A DNA stretch of 64,000 nt from an uncultured Porphyromonadaceae bacterium (GCA_947567425.1 CANOLV010000010.1:28698-92697), one strand, 5' to 3'. Positions 47,011 to 56,903 are shown, counted from the first letter of the stretch. Made by a program: numbers and translations. The notes: generated from the letters alone by a model not told the origin.

Positions 47011-48207
47011 TTATTTCAAATCTTTCGACAGCACCATCATCACTTTCTCGCCGTCGCGGAGCGTAGTGGCCATCACTCTGAGATCGCCTCCATCTTTGAC
47101 TCCAAGTTTGGCACGAAGTTTATCGGCGGTCCAGCCAAAATTACGAACGGCCACGTTGATGCGCGGATATCTTCGGGCAAAACGCTTGATTTCCGACGAA
47201 GCAAAAGGCACCACGCTCTCAATATGCCAACAGTCGCCGGGAAAACCATCTACCTTGTCCGCGGAACAATAAAGATGTGAATTCGGGTGTATCATCCCGA
47301 TTCCGAACCGCTCCGACAGTGTGCGCCATGGCGCGGCCTTCATGGTCACCTCCGACGGTTCGTAAAGGTAGCCTCCGGCCTTGGGCGCACTGAATTCGGC
47401 CACCGCACGGCGTTCCTCGTCGAGCGTGAAACTGAACATGCAGGAAGGTGTCCATATCGTTATGGGAACTTCCGCCGCCGGATCCATACCGCGTCTGACC
47501 ACTACCACAAGTTCCTTACATTCAGTGGCAGAACCTACCACATAAAGAGCTTCGGCCGAGGGGAGGTCGCGCAGGGTCTGGGTGATGTCAAGCATAGGCG
47601 ACGCCTTCACCACCAGCATAGGCGCAATCCTTAAAATAGCGGGAAGAAGCTTCACCACATCCGGCCGGCAATCGGCAAGGTTGAACACCCTCTCGCCTTT
47701 GTCGCCTCGCCGGGCAGGATCAATAAAGACGGCGTCGTAGCCATCGTCGCCGACTCCAGCGATATATTCGGCCGAATCGGCACACACCGCATCGACACGT
47801 CCGTCTACCCCAAGCACCACGGCATTATGGCGAAGAGCCTCGACCACACCGGGAGCGATGTCGACAGCCGTGACAGATTGCCCGCGAGACGCAATATGGA
47901 ATGCATCCACACCAAGACCTGCCGTCATGTCAAGCACTTTAAGCCCGGGCGCAAGAAGCGACGAATGGAATGCGGCAAGTTCATCGGACGTGGACTGCTC
48001 GGCCGACAGAAGCGTCGGGAATAGGAATTCCCGATGGCGCAACTCTTCAGGAAGTTTTTTCGCCGTCCGACGACGGCACTCCACCTGCATTATAGCCTCG
48101 TCGATCCAAGGCCTCTTGCCCGACCACCGGAGCCGCAGCGCGTATGGGTCGTCGCCGAGATGTTCATGTATCCATGTCCAGAACTCATCATTATTTTCCA
48201 TAATCAT
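47011..48207 (-). CDS. SAM-dependent methyltransferase with THUMP-like domain
   Basis: A 398-residue class I methyltransferase. SAM-binding motif VLDMTAGLGVDAFHIA is followed by VTAVDIAPG, the acidic DAVCADS, and the catalytic-type motif FIDPARRG. The C-terminal part (about 280-398, with PNSHLYCS, RRYPRINVAVRNF and KLGVKDGGDLRVMATTL) resembles the THUMP-like domain of Bacteroidetes homologues, suggesting RNA as substrate. The start is set at 48207 (48201 also possible) because the upstream Met at 48267 lies inside a hairpin that looks like the pgk terminator. The exact target nucleotide is unknown. Confidence 0.83.
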   Translation of the reverse strand: MIMENNDEFWTWIHEHLGDDPYALRLRWSGKRPWIDEAIMQVECRRRTAKKLPEELRHREFLFPTLLSAEQSTSDELAAFHSSLLAPGLKVLDMTAGLGVDAFHIASRGQSVTAVDIAPGVVEALRHNAVVLGVDGRVDAVCADSAEYIAGVGDDGYDAVFIDPARRGDKGERVFNLADCRPDVVKLLPAILRIAPMLVVKASPMLDITQTLRDLPSAEALYVVGSATECKELVVVVRRGMDPAAEVPITIWTPSCMFSFTLDEERRAVAEFSAPKAGGYLYEPSEVTMKAAPWRTLSERFGIGMIHPNSHLYCSADKVDGFPGDCWHIESVVPFASSEIKRFARRYPRINVAVRNFGWTADKLRAKLGVKDGGDLRVMATTLRDGEKVMMVLSKDLK

Positions 48208-48234
48208 CGCAATTTGTTTATACTGTACAAACAA

Positions 48235-48266
48235 TGGACACCGGCGACATGTTGCGCCGATGTCCA
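48235..48266 (-). terminator. Hairpin downstream of pgk
   Basis: A 12-bp stem with one mismatch, TGGACATCGGCG / CGCCGGTGTCCA on the minus strand, followed by TTGTTTGT. A weak T tract, so partial readthrough into the methyltransferase gene is possible. Confidence 0.55.
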
Positions 48267-48314
48267 CGACTGAAAACTTTAATTCTTATGAAAAGTATTT
48301 CTTATTCTTACGGC

Positions 48315-49562
48315 TTAGCCCTTGACTGCGGCCACACCGGGGAGCACCTTGCCCTCGATAGCCTCAAGAAGAGCGCCACCACCGGTCGACACGTAAGAAA
48401 CCTGGTCGGCAAGACCGAACTTGTTTACACAAGCCACTGAGTCGCCACCGCCAACGAGCGAGAATGCACCGTTGTTAGTAGCTTCTACGATAGCTTCTGC
48501 TATTGCACGGCTTCCGGCAGTAAAGTTGTCGAATTCAAACACACCGGCAGGACCGTTCCAAAGGATAGTCTTTGAGGGAACGATAGCGGCCGCGAAAGAC
48601 TTGCGGGTCTCAGGACCGGCATCAAGGCCTTCCCATCCGTCAGGTATGTCGTTGCAGGGGCATACGATAGTCTTGGCATCATTGCTGAAGTCGTCGGCTG
48701 CCACGCAGTCGGTGCCGAGAATCAGGTTGACACCCTTTTCCTTAGCTTTCTTGATGATGTCGAGAGCGAGGTCAAGCTTGTCGTCCTCCACGATAGACTT
48801 ACCGATCTTACCACCCTGAGCCTTGGCGAAAGTATAAGTCATACCGCCGCAGAGAATCAGGTTGTCAACCTTGTCCATAAGGTTTTCGATGATACCGATC
48901 TTGGTAGACACCTTGGAACCGCCCATGATAGCGGTGAACGGACGCTTGATGTCCTTGAGGATATTGTCGACGGCCTGAACTTCCTTCTCCATGAGGTAGC
49001 CGAGCATCTTGTTGTCGGCATCAAAGTAGTCGGCGATAACGGCAGTGGAAGCATGCTTACGGTGAGCTGTTCCGAATGCGTCGTTAACATATACGTCGGC
49101 GTAGCTTGCAAGCTTCTTGGCGAAATCCTTCTGGCGGGCCTTCATCTCCTTCTTAGCTTCGTCATAGGCAGGATCAGCCTTGTCGATGCCCACGGGCTTG
49201 CCCTCTTCCTCGGGATAGAAACGGAGGTTCTCAAGCAGGAGCACTTCGCCCGGTTTCAGATCGGCGGCGGCTTCAGAAGCATTGGCGCAGTCGGGAGCGA
49301 ACTTAACGTCGCGGCCGAGAGCCTTGGCTACATCGTCCTTGATCTGAGCCAAAGAGAATTTAGGATTGACTTTGCCTTTAGGCTTGCCCATGTGCGACAT
49401 GATGATAAGGCTGCCGCCTGCTTCGAGGATCTTCTTCAAAGTAGGGAGAGCGCCACGGATACGGGTATCGTCGGTGATCTTGCCATTTTCATCCAGGGGC
49501 ACATTGAAGTCCACGCGGACTATTGCCTTCTTGCCTGCAAAGTTGTAATTGTCGATTTTCAT
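48315..49562 (-). CDS. pgk: Phosphoglycerate kinase
   Basis: A 415-residue glycolytic enzyme transferring phosphate between 1,3-bisphosphoglycerate and ADP. N-terminal [43 protein letters not shown], the nucleotide-binding [16 protein letters not shown] and the terminal [19 protein letters not shown] are all present. Length is normal for Bacteroidetes. Single gene with its own promoter and a leader of about 95 bases. Confidence 0.98.
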   Translation of the reverse strand: MKIDNYNFAGKKAIVRVDFNVPLDENGKITDDTRIRGALPTLKKILEAGGSLIIMSHMGKPKGKVNPKFSLAQIKDDVAKALGRDVKFAPDCANASEAAADLKPGEVLLLENLRFYPEEEGKPVGIDKADPAYDEAKKEMKARQKDFAKKLASYADVYVNDAFGTAHRKHASTAVIADYFDADNKMLGYLMEKEVQAVDNILKDIKRPFTAIMGGSKVSTKIGIIENLMDKVDNLILCGGMTYTFAKAQGGKIGKSIVEDDKLDLALDIIKKAKEKGVNLILGTDCVAADDFSNDAKTIVCPCNDIPDGWEGLDAGPETRKSFAAAIVPSKTILWNGPAGVFEFDNFTAGSRAIAEAIVEATNNGAFSLVGGGDSVACVNKFGLADQVSYVSTGGGALLEAIEGKVLPGVAAVKG

Positions 49563-49661
49563 TGTTGAATATGTTTATTAGAATGTTATATACTTTTATT
49601 TTGGAGTTGGATTTAAGAGTGTAAAGTCAAGATGGCCTTACACTCCAAATTCTTGATATTG

Positions 49662-49693
49662 CAAAATTAATGAGTTATTTCTTTAATCGCAAA
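49662..49693 (-). promoter_or_regulatory. pgk promoter
   Basis: Minus strand: TTTG at 49690-49693, 20-base spacer, TAATTTTG at 49662-49669. The leader contains an 8-bp stem (49617-49624 with 49638-49645) that competes with a 7-bp stem (49600-49606 with 49643-49649). Confidence 0.8.
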
Positions 49694-49746
49694 TTAAAAA
49701 TTCTTGTTTTTTGTTGCCGACCTCCAAAAATCACGGAATACCCCCG

Positions 49747-50562
49747 TCAACCGAGCAACGCGGCCATCTGATCACGCAATTTCGATGCCTCGCGGGCCGC
49801 CGCTTCAGCAAAGTCTTCACCGGATGAAGCATAGATGATGCCTCGCGACGAATTGACAAGCAGTCCGCAGTCGTCGATCATACCATACTTGGCCACCTCT
49901 TCAAGGCTTCCACCCTGCGCCCCGACTCCGGGAACGAGCAGGAAGCTGTCGGGGGCCACCGCACGTATGTCCTTGAACATCTCGCCCTGAGTGGCTCCGA
50001 CCACATACATCATCTCTTCCGGACCGGCCCATGTCTGCGACTTGGTGATCACATTCTCAAACAGACGCATTCCGTCGGCCTCCTTCATAAACTGGAAGTC
50101 GTGGCTGCCCTTGTTGGATGTCAGAGCCAGCAGAATCACCCACTTGCCGTCATAGCCGAGGAACGGAGTCACGCTGTCCTCTCCCATATACGGAGCCACA
50201 GTGACGGCGTCGACGTCAAGATGCTCAAAAAAGCTGCGGGCATAGAGCTTCGAGGTATTGCCGATATCGCCACGCTTTGCGTCGGCTATTATGAATTGAT
50301 CGGGATAGTTCTCCTTAAGATATTTCACAGTCTTTTCAAGTGCCGTCCATCCTTCTACGCCAAGACTTTCGTAGAAAGCCAGATTAGGCTTATACGCCAC
50401 ACAGTAAGGCGCTGTGGCATCGATAATGGCCTTGTTAAAAGCAAAAATAGGATCCTCATCATTAAGAAGATGTTGCGGAATCTTCTTGACATCCGTATCC
50501 AAACCCACACAAAGGAACGACCCCTTGCGACGGATGTTGTCAACTAATTCTTTACGTTTCAT
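49747..50562 (-). CDS. pyrF: Orotidine 5'-phosphate decarboxylase, type 2
   Basis: A 271-residue enzyme for the last step of UMP synthesis. The long form (PyrF subfamily 2) is indicated by length and by [16 protein letters not shown] near the N-terminus. The catalytic Lys-Asp network is in [13 protein letters not shown], and the phosphate-binding part in [11 protein letters not shown]. It follows prfA by 175 bases; in that gap I see no gene and no convincing promoter or terminator. Confidence 0.96.
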   Translation of the reverse strand: MKRKELVDNIRRKGSFLCVGLDTDVKKIPQHLLNDEDPIFAFNKAIIDATAPYCVAYKPNLAFYESLGVEGWTALEKTVKYLKENYPDQFIIADAKRGDIGNTSKLYARSFFEHLDVDAVTVAPYMGEDSVTPFLGYDGKWVILLALTSNKGSHDFQFMKEADGMRLFENVITKSQTWAGPEEMMYVVGATQGEMFKDIRAVAPDSFLLVPGVGAQGGSLEEVAKYGMIDDCGLLVNSSRGIIYASSGEDFAEAAAREASKLRDQMAALLG

Positions 50563-50737
50563 ACCTTATAATATTTTTTAATTCTGTCAATCTTGTATCG
50601 CATCAACGTATTTTTCCGAAGTACACCAACTCTGACTTGTAGTATTTATTCGTCGTCCCGCAGTCATAACATCATACCTGAGGTCATTAATTATTCCGCA
50701 GGGTATCTATTGAGAGATATGCCATGGCGGGAGGGGG

Positions 50738-51847
50738 TTATAGTTCGGAGGCTTTTAGCTTTTCGGCATTTTCGGCCACAATCAGGTGGTCGATGCAGTC
50801 CTGAATGTCGCCGTCCATAAACGCCGACAGATTATAAATGGTGTAGTTTATGCGGTGGTCGGTGATACGCCCCTGAGGATAATTGTAAGTGCGGATCTTG
50901 GCCGAACGGTCGCCGGTCGACACCATCGTCTTGCGCCTCGACGCTATATCGTCGAGATATTTCTGATGCTCCTTATCATAGATAAATGTACGCAAACGAC
51001 TCAATGCACGCTCCTTATTTTTAGGTTGGTCGCGTGTCTCGGTACACTCTATCAGAATCTCTTCGGTGACTCCGGTGTTTGGATTACGCCACATATAGCG
51101 CAGACGCACACCTGACTCGACTTTATTGACGTTCTGTCCGCCGGCACCGCCGCTTCGGAAAGTGTCCCACTTGATTTCCCCTTCGTTGATTTCCACGTCA
51201 AACTCCTCCGCTTCGGGCAGCACAGCCACCGTCGCCGCCGACGTATGCACACGTCCCTGTGTCTCCGTAGCCGGGACACGCTGCACTCGGTGCACGCCGC
51301 TCTCATACTTCAATATGCCGTAGACACCTTCGCCGCTAACCGAAAACACTACCTCCTTGAATCCTCCGGCGGTGCCTTCGTTGAAGCTCGTCACAGCCAC
51401 GCTCCAGCCTTTCGACTCGCAGTATTTTGTGTACATCTTGAACAGGTCACCGGCAAATATGGCCGCTTCGTCGCCTCCCGTGCCGCCACGGATCTCCACA
51501 ATGGCGTTTTTGCCATCCTCCGGATCGGCCGGGACGAGCATCAGCTTGATCTGCTCCTCCATCTCAGGCATTTTAGCCACAGCCTCGTCGAGTTCGTCCT
51601 TAGCCATGGCTCTCAGCTCGTCGTCGCTCTCGTTCTCAAGCACTTCGCGGGCTTCGGCCATGTTGTCTATCAAAGTCTTATATGCTCTCGTGGCCTTGGT
51701 CAGCTTCTCAAGGTCCTTATACTCTTTAGTCAAGCGCACATAGCGCTTCATGTCGGCAATCACAGCCGGGTCGGTTATCAAGGTGCTTACCTCCTCAAAA
51801 CGGGATTCTATGCCGTCAAGACGCGATAAAAGTGAATTTTCTGCCAT
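50738..51847 (-). CDS. prfA: Peptide chain release factor 1
   Basis: A 369-residue class I release factor reading UAA and UAG. The GGQ peptidyl-hydrolysis motif is in SGGAGGQNVNKVESGVRLRY, and the codon-reading PxT tripeptide in RVPATETQGRVHTS marks RF1 rather than RF2. The start is ATG 51847 (MAENSLLSRLDGIE), which gives the family length and agrees with a -7-like box (GAATTTTG, 51885-51892). Divergent from tgt. Confidence 0.97.
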   Translation of the reverse strand: MAENSLLSRLDGIESRFEEVSTLITDPAVIADMKRYVRLTKEYKDLEKLTKATRAYKTLIDNMAEAREVLENESDDELRAMAKDELDEAVAKMPEMEEQIKLMLVPADPEDGKNAIVEIRGGTGGDEAAIFAGDLFKMYTKYCESKGWSVAVTSFNEGTAGGFKEVVFSVSGEGVYGILKYESGVHRVQRVPATETQGRVHTSAATVAVLPEAEEFDVEINEGEIKWDTFRSGGAGGQNVNKVESGVRLRYMWRNPNTGVTEEILIECTETRDQPKNKERALSRLRTFIYDKEHQKYLDDIASRRKTMVSTGDRSAKIRTYNYPQGRITDHRINYTIYNLSAFMDGDIQDCIDHLIVAENAEKLKASEL

Positions 51848-51916
51848 ATAATGATGTGGAAAGTCGTTATTTACCGCGAAGTTACAAAATTCCTGCCACA
51901 ATTCGAGGGAAATGTG

Positions 51917-51924
51917 TAAATTTG
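51917..51924 (+). promoter_or_regulatory. tgt -7 box, near-leaderless transcript
   Basis: TAAATTTG ends 9 bases before the tgt ATG at 51934, implying a leader of about 5-6 bases. It rules out a longer N-terminus that an upstream in-frame ATG at 51832 would give. Confidence 0.65.
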
Positions 51925-51933
51925 CAGTCGATT

Positions 51934-53064
51934 ATGGAATTTGAACTACAAGCCACCGACCCATCAAGCAATGCACGCGCCGGTCTGATCACCACTGACC
52001 ACGGCACCATCGCCACGCCGATATTCATGCCCGTAGGCACTGTCGGCAGCGTTAAAGCCGTGCACATGCGCGAACTCAAGGAGGACATAAAGGCCCAGAT
52101 CATATTGGGCAATACATATCACCTGTATCTGCGCCCCGGAACGGATATCCTGAAACAAGCCGGCGGACTGCATAAATTCAACGGCTGGGACCGTCCTATA
52201 CTCACCGACAGCGGCGGGTTTCAGGTGTTCTCACTTTCGGCCAACCGCAAACTGAAGGAGGAAGGCGCATACTTCCGGAGCCATATCGACGGATCGAAGC
52301 ACCTGTTCACCCCGGAAGGTGTGGTCGACATACAGCGAGCCATCGGTGCCGACATAATGATGGCCCTCGACGAATGTCCGTCCGGAAAAGCCGACTACGA
52401 CTATGCCAAGCAGTCGCTCGGACTGACTACAAGATGGCTCAAACGCGGATGGAAACGCTTCAACGAGACCGAGGGTCTGTACGGCTACCGCCAGACATTC
52501 TTCCCGATCGTACAGGGATGCACATATCCGGACCTGCGCAGGCAGGCCGCCATGGAAGTGGCAGAACTCGGAGCCGACGGCAATGCCATCGGAGGGCTGG
52601 CCGTGGGCGAACCCGCCGAAGTGATGTACGACATGATCGAAGTGGTCAACGAAATACTGCCTAAGGACCGTCCACGCTATCTGATGGGGGTCGGCACTCC
52701 CGCCAACATACTCGAAGCCATCGAACGCGGAGTCGACATGATGGACTGCGTCATGCCCACTCGCAACGGACGCAACGGCATGCTCTTCACCGCCCACGGC
52801 ATAATGAACATGCGTAATAAGAAGTGGGCCGACGACTTCTCGCCTCTGCAGGAGGACGGGCCGAGCTATGTCGACCACGTCTATTCAAAGGCCTACGTGA
52901 GACATCTGTTTGTAGCGCAGGAGATTCTGGCCATGCAGATAGCGTCAATCCATAATCTGGCCTTCTACCTATGGCTGGTCGGAGAAGCGCGGCGCCACAT
53001 CCTGGCGGGCGACTTCAAACCGTGGAAAGACGGAATGATGGAACGCGTCACCCGCAGGCTTTAA
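51934..53064 (+). CDS. tgt: tRNA-guanine transglycosylase (queuine/preQ1)
   Basis: A 376-residue enzyme exchanging guanine-34 of GUN-anticodon tRNAs for a queuine precursor. Motifs: LGNTYHLYLRPG, ILTDSGGFQVFSL (nucleophile/acid Asp region), GGLAVGE, and DCVMPTRNGRNGMLF. The zinc-binding Cys cluster usually found as CxCxxC near the C-terminus is not seen: the region reads LQEDGPSYVDHVYSKAYVRHLF, where Cys residues are replaced by Pro-Ser-Tyr and Asp. This may mark the Bacteroidetes variant or an altered zinc site. The lptG-type gene follows after 40 bases. Confidence 0.94.
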   Translation: MEFELQATDPSSNARAGLITTDHGTIATPIFMPVGTVGSVKAVHMRELKEDIKAQIILGNTYHLYLRPGTDILKQAGGLHKFNGWDRPILTDSGGFQVFSLSANRKLKEEGAYFRSHIDGSKHLFTPEGVVDIQRAIGADIMMALDECPSGKADYDYAKQSLGLTTRWLKRGWKRFNETEGLYGYRQTFFPIVQGCTYPDLRRQAAMEVAELGADGNAIGGLAVGEPAEVMYDMIEVVNEILPKDRPRYLMGVGTPANILEAIERGVDMMDCVMPTRNGRNGMLFTAHGIMNMRNKKWADDFSPLQEDGPSYVDHVYSKAYVRHLFVAQEILAMQIASIHNLAFYLWLVGEARRHILAGDFKPWKDGMMERVTRRL

Positions 53065-53104
53065 TCCTCCCCCCTTCCGAAACCCCACACAGAATCTGCG
53101 GACT

Positions 53105-54181
53105 ATGTTTAAGCGAATAGACCTATACATCATAAAGAAGTTCCTCGGGACATACTTTTTCGCCATATTGCTGATATTGGCCATCACGGTGATGTTCGAT
53201 GTCAACGAGAAGCTCGACTCGTTCCTTAAAGCACCGCTTAAGGCCACGATATTCGACTATTTCATGAACTTCCTCCCCTACTTCGCCAATCAGTTCAGCC
53301 CGCTGTTCACATTCATAGCCTGCATATTTTTCACTTCGAAACTCGCCGACAATTCGGAGATCATCGCCATGCTGTCGTCCGGCATAAGTTTCAAGAGGCT
53401 GATGCGTCCGTATATGGTGTCGGCGGCGGTCATAGCCGCCCTGACCTGGGTGCTCAGCGCATACATAATACCTCCGGCCAACGTCGAGCGAATAGAATAT
53501 ACCAACACATACGTCAAGAACAAACGTGTGGACTACGGCAATAACATCCAGCTCATGGTGTCGCCCGGCGTGATTGCCTACATGAGCCGCTATGACAACA
53601 CCACCAAGACCGGCTACCGGTTCTCGCTCGATAAGTTCGAGGGGAAGAAACTTGTGTCGCGCATGACAGCCAACACCGTGAAGTGGGATTCGCTATACCA
53701 ATGGACCGTACGCGACTATATGATACGCGACATCGAAGGAATGGAGGAACACATCACCAAAGGTTCGCGCCTTGACACGATAATCCCTGTCGAACCGCGC
53801 GATTTCCTAATATCGTCGTCAGACCAGGAGACCATGACCTCACCAGAGCTCAACGAATACATCTCCCGCCAGAAGTCGCGCGGAGTGGCCAACATCGAAG
53901 CCTTTGAGATTGAAAAAGAGAAGCGCATAGCCATGTGCGCGGCCGCCTTCATATTGACTGTGATAGGCATGTCGCTCTCTTCGAAGAAAGTCAAGGGAGG
54001 CATGGGCATCAACATCGGCATAGGATTGGTGTTGAGTTTCAGCTACATCCTGTTTATGACCGTGACTTCGACATTCGCAGTGTCGGGCTACACATCGCCG
54101 CTGGTGGCCATGTGGATTCCGAATTTAATATACACTATCATAGCCGTGGTGCTTTACTACCGCCGTTCGCACGCAGGATAA
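53105..54181 (+). CDS. LptF/LptG-type permease (YjgP/YjgQ family)
   Basis: A 358-residue inner-membrane protein: three N-terminal membrane helices (with KKFLGTYFFAILLILAITVMF and FLPYFANQFSPLFTFIACIFF), a periplasmic beta-rich region (about 130-260) and three C-terminal helices. This is the layout of LptF/LptG, the membrane partners of LptB that extract lipopolysaccharide for transport. Bacteroidetes often have one such gene next to tgt, as here. Whether it is LptF- or LptG-like cannot be decided by eye. Confidence 0.9.
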   Translation: MFKRIDLYIIKKFLGTYFFAILLILAITVMFDVNEKLDSFLKAPLKATIFDYFMNFLPYFANQFSPLFTFIACIFFTSKLADNSEIIAMLSSGISFKRLMRPYMVSAAVIAALTWVLSAYIIPPANVERIEYTNTYVKNKRVDYGNNIQLMVSPGVIAYMSRYDNTTKTGYRFSLDKFEGKKLVSRMTANTVKWDSLYQWTVRDYMIRDIEGMEEHITKGSRLDTIIPVEPRDFLISSSDQETMTSPELNEYISRQKSRGVANIEAFEIEKEKRIAMCAAAFILTVIGMSLSSKKVKGGMGINIGIGLVLSFSYILFMTVTSTFAVSGYTSPLVAMWIPNLIYTIIAVVLYYRRSHAG

Positions 54182-54272
54182 CACCCTATTCATCAACCAC
54201 ATAACCCTCACCCGGACGATATACTGTAAAATATTTTCCCAATTTTGCAGTACAATCCGCTCCGCGGCATAC

Positions 54273-54280
54273 TATCTTTG
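54273..54280 (+). promoter_or_regulatory. -7 box for the small basic protein gene
   Basis: TATCTTTG, 29 bases before the ATG at 54310; no -33 element at the usual distance. Confidence 0.5.
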
Positions 54281-54309
54281 CGGTAAATAAACCTTTTAAC
54301 CGCAAGAAT

Positions 54310-54723
54310 ATGAAACACACCTGCACACGCGCACCACGCTTTGACCGAGAATGGAAAGAGATGATATCACTGTTGCCTCAGGGACGCAGAGACGTATTTG
54401 AGAATTCAATAAGAGAATACCAGCTTAACGGGACGTTGCCGGAATGCCTCGATGGAGCTGAAATGATGGCATTCCTTTTGATTAAAAAGATCGTGGACCG
54501 CCGGGCACGTATGCGTCAGGCACGACTGCGCAAAAAGAATCCGGAAGCGCCCACACCCGTTCAAGCCTCATGTCGTCCGGCCAAGGAAAGCAGTCCGGCC
54601 ACACCTACTAATATGCCACCGGCCGTATGCCAAAATCCGGCACGGCACCGCGATTCCCGCAAAGATGTCCGCAAGCGCTTCAACAGCCTGAACGCCCGCA
54701 GTCAGCATCGACGCCGACCATAA
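54310..54723 (+). CDS. Small basic protein, DUF6291-like N-terminus
   Basis: A 137-residue protein of pI clearly basic. Residues 1-70 form a helical domain (FDREWKEMISLLPQGRRDVFENSIREYQ, given here only as a region around residues 12-40; GTLPECLDG; AFLLIKKIVDRRARMRQ) that resembles DUF6291-like proteins. The remainder (about 75-137) is low-complexity, rich in Pro, Arg and Lys and probably disordered. It could bind nucleic acid, but no motif proves this. It stands alone between the lptG-type gene and a convergent phosphorylase gene. Confidence 0.65.
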   Translation: MKHTCTRAPRFDREWKEMISLLPQGRRDVFENSIREYQLNGTLPECLDGAEMMAFLLIKKIVDRRARMRQARLRKKNPEAPTPVQASCRPAKESSPATPTNMPPAVCQNPARHRDSRKDVRKRFNSLNARSQHRRRP

Positions 54724-54749
54724 AACCATGCAGAACCAACCATAAACTT

Positions 54750-54790
54750 ACATATATAGAAAATGAGGGCACTTCATTTTCTATATATGT
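54750..54790. terminator. Perfect 17-bp inverted repeat between convergent genes
   Basis: Arms 54750-54766 and 54774-54790, 7-base loop. Both convergent genes end nearby (54723 and 54831). T tracts are poor on both strands, so a bidirectional terminator is likely but not certain. Confidence 0.6.
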
Positions 54791-54830
54791 ACCCCCATTT
54801 ATTTTAATACCGCCGGCGGTATGCCTAATG

Positions 54831-55706
54831 TCAGATTCGGTCAAGCACCGTAGCCACAAGATCGCGTATAGCAGTCTTATAGTTCGGAGTCGCATTGGTC
54901 GACACGCGGTTGGCGATTATCGAGCATACGGTCATGGCCTTATGTCCGAGCAGAAGCGACAATCCCTGAAGCGGCGCACTCTCCATCTCGTAGTTGGTCA
55001 CCGGCTCTCCTCCGTATCTTAACGACTCTATGCGGCTGTTCAGGTCAGGATTGGCCAAAGGCAACCTAAGCTCGCGCCCCTGGGGGCCATAGAACCCGAC
55101 TGCCGAAATGGTGTGTCCGCGCACCATATCGTCGCGTCCGATTCGCTCGACAAGCTCCTTGTCGGCCGGCACTACGTATGGAGCCGCCCAAAGAGGATTC
55201 CATCCGACATACTCGCAGAATGCACGTTCGTAGTCAAGGTCGCAGACGCTGTTGCGCCCGGCGTAGAAATTCAGCACGCCGTCAAATCCGATGGCATGTC
55301 CGGCAATGACCGGAGTGCCGACTATCAGTTCAGGCTGCAGGGCGCCCGACGTGCCGATGCGCACCATGGTGAGCGTGCGGTGATGCTCCTTAACCTGACG
55401 GGTCTTGAAGTCAATATTGGCAAGTGCGTCAAGTTCATTGATGACAATGTCGATATTGTCAGGTCCGATACCGTGGCTCAGACACATGATAGGCTTCCCC
55501 TTGTACACACCTCCGATGGTGTGGAATTCGCGGGAAGACACCTCGAAAGTCTTCGTGTCAAAAAACTCGGCCACCATGTCGACCCTTCCGGGATCACCGA
55601 CCAGAATGATTCTGTCAGTCAGCTGTTCGGGAAGCAGATGGAGGTGGAATATCGTGCCGTCGGGATTGATGATCATCTCCGAAGCCTGTATTGTACGTGC
55701 TGTCAT
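54831..55706 (-). CDS. Nucleoside phosphorylase, uridine phosphorylase-like
   Basis: A 291-residue NP-I family phosphorylase. Phosphate-binding IILVGDPGRV near the N-terminus, MVRIGTSGALQ in the middle, and the nucleoside-binding TNYEMESAPLQGLS fit uridine phosphorylase more than purine phosphorylase. It splits uridine (or a related nucleoside) to base and ribose 1-phosphate for salvage. Probably monocistronic; 81 bases separate it from dprA. Confidence 0.88.
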   Translation of the reverse strand: MTARTIQASEMIINPDGTIFHLHLLPEQLTDRIILVGDPGRVDMVAEFFDTKTFEVSSREFHTIGGVYKGKPIMCLSHGIGPDNIDIVINELDALANIDFKTRQVKEHHRTLTMVRIGTSGALQPELIVGTPVIAGHAIGFDGVLNFYAGRNSVCDLDYERAFCEYVGWNPLWAAPYVVPADKELVERIGRDDMVRGHTISAVGFYGPQGRELRLPLANPDLNSRIESLRYGGEPVTNYEMESAPLQGLSLLLGHKAMTVCSIIANRVSTNATPNYKTAIRDLVATVLDRI

Positions 55707-55787
55707 AACGGTATGTAAGTCCTTAATTTTGGTTATTGTAATTATTTTACTTATAAACGCATAGCTTAATTCAAATGTTGGAAAGCA

Positions 55788-56885
55788 TCAGGCAAGTCTG
55801 TACTTTCCGCCTGGATAAGTAATTATCAGCCCCTTGAATTCCATGTCTACCAACAGAGGCATAAGCCTGTTGATGGGGATGGCGAGTTTGACACAGAGTC
55901 CATTGAGCGATCCCTCGCCGGCATCGCGCAGACATTCCACCACCTTGGCCTCGTCGGCTGAAAGCTCAAGCCCGAGACTCCGCTGGACACCTTCGGCCTC
56001 GACCGGCGTCCAGCGCATGGCCTTTATGATGTCGTCGGCGCTCTCTACGAGCTGGGCCACATTACGGGCTATCAGCTTATTGCATCCACGGCTATACTTG
56101 TCGGACGTGCGCCCCGGAAGCGCGAACACGTCGCGGTTATACTCCGCGGCGATATTCGCCGTCACCAGCGCACCACCCTTCTCCGCCGATTCCGCCACCA
56201 CCAGACAGTCGGCAAGTCCAGCCACTATCCGGTTACGCGCCAGAAAGTTGCCTTTGTGCATCGGGGTCTGCGACATATAATCCGTTAGGAGAATTCCGCC
56301 TCCACGCACCATATCGGCGGCCACCTGCCGGTGCACGGCAGGATATATCGTGTTGAGACCATGGGCAAGCACCGCCGCGGTAGGCACTCCGTATGTCAAC
56401 GATGCCTTATGGGCGGCCACATCAATTCCGTAGGCCAATCCGCTTACCACCACCAATTCCGGTATTTTAGCCGACAGCTCCTTGACAAGATTATCCACAA
56501 AGGAGAGTCCGTAGGGTGTCGAATGGCGGGTACCGACTATGCTGACAATATGGGACGAGTTGAGATCGGCCTTTCCAAGCCCGTATAGAATCAGCGGCGC
56601 GTCATCGCACTCCGCCAGACGGACAGGATAGCCGTCGTCGGCAAAGTAGCGGGCATCGACACCGTTTGACTCCATGAAGTCAAGTTCACGGCGTGCTTTT
56701 TCCAACAACTCCTGGCGGTACGCCGAACCGAAAAGACTGTTGCGGCATGACATCCTGTGCATCAATTCCTGTTCGGATGCCTCGAAAAAGTTCTGTTCGG
56801 AACCTGTTCGGCTTAATATTTCCTGGGCGAGCCGCCGGGTGATACCGCGGAGAGAGGCAAACGCCAACCGGTAAACGTCGACCAT
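55788..56885 (-). CDS. dprA: DNA-processing protein DprA
   Basis: A 365-residue DprA/Smf protein. The extended Rossmann fold is seen in VSIVGTRHSTPYGL, VVVSGLAYGIDVAAHKASL, VLAHGLNTIYPAVHR, FLARNRIVAGLADCLVV and AEKGGALVTANIAAEY. N-terminal helical (SAM-like) and C-terminal winged-helix (about 300-365) parts are present. DprA loads RecA on incoming single-stranded DNA during transformation, and is conserved in many species not known to be competent. Its start lies 18 bases after the thioesterase stop, so the two are co-transcribed. Confidence 0.95.
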   Translation of the reverse strand: MVDVYRLAFASLRGITRRLAQEILSRTGSEQNFFEASEQELMHRMSCRNSLFGSAYRQELLEKARRELDFMESNGVDARYFADDGYPVRLAECDDAPLILYGLGKADLNSSHIVSIVGTRHSTPYGLSFVDNLVKELSAKIPELVVVSGLAYGIDVAAHKASLTYGVPTAAVLAHGLNTIYPAVHRQVAADMVRGGGILLTDYMSQTPMHKGNFLARNRIVAGLADCLVVAESAEKGGALVTANIAAEYNRDVFALPGRTSDKYSRGCNKLIARNVAQLVESADDIIKAMRWTPVEAEGVQRSLGLELSADEAKVVECLRDAGEGSLNGLCVKLAIPINRLMPLLVDMEFKGLIITYPGGKYRLA

Positions 56886-56903
56886 ATAATCGTCTTTATC
56901 TGC

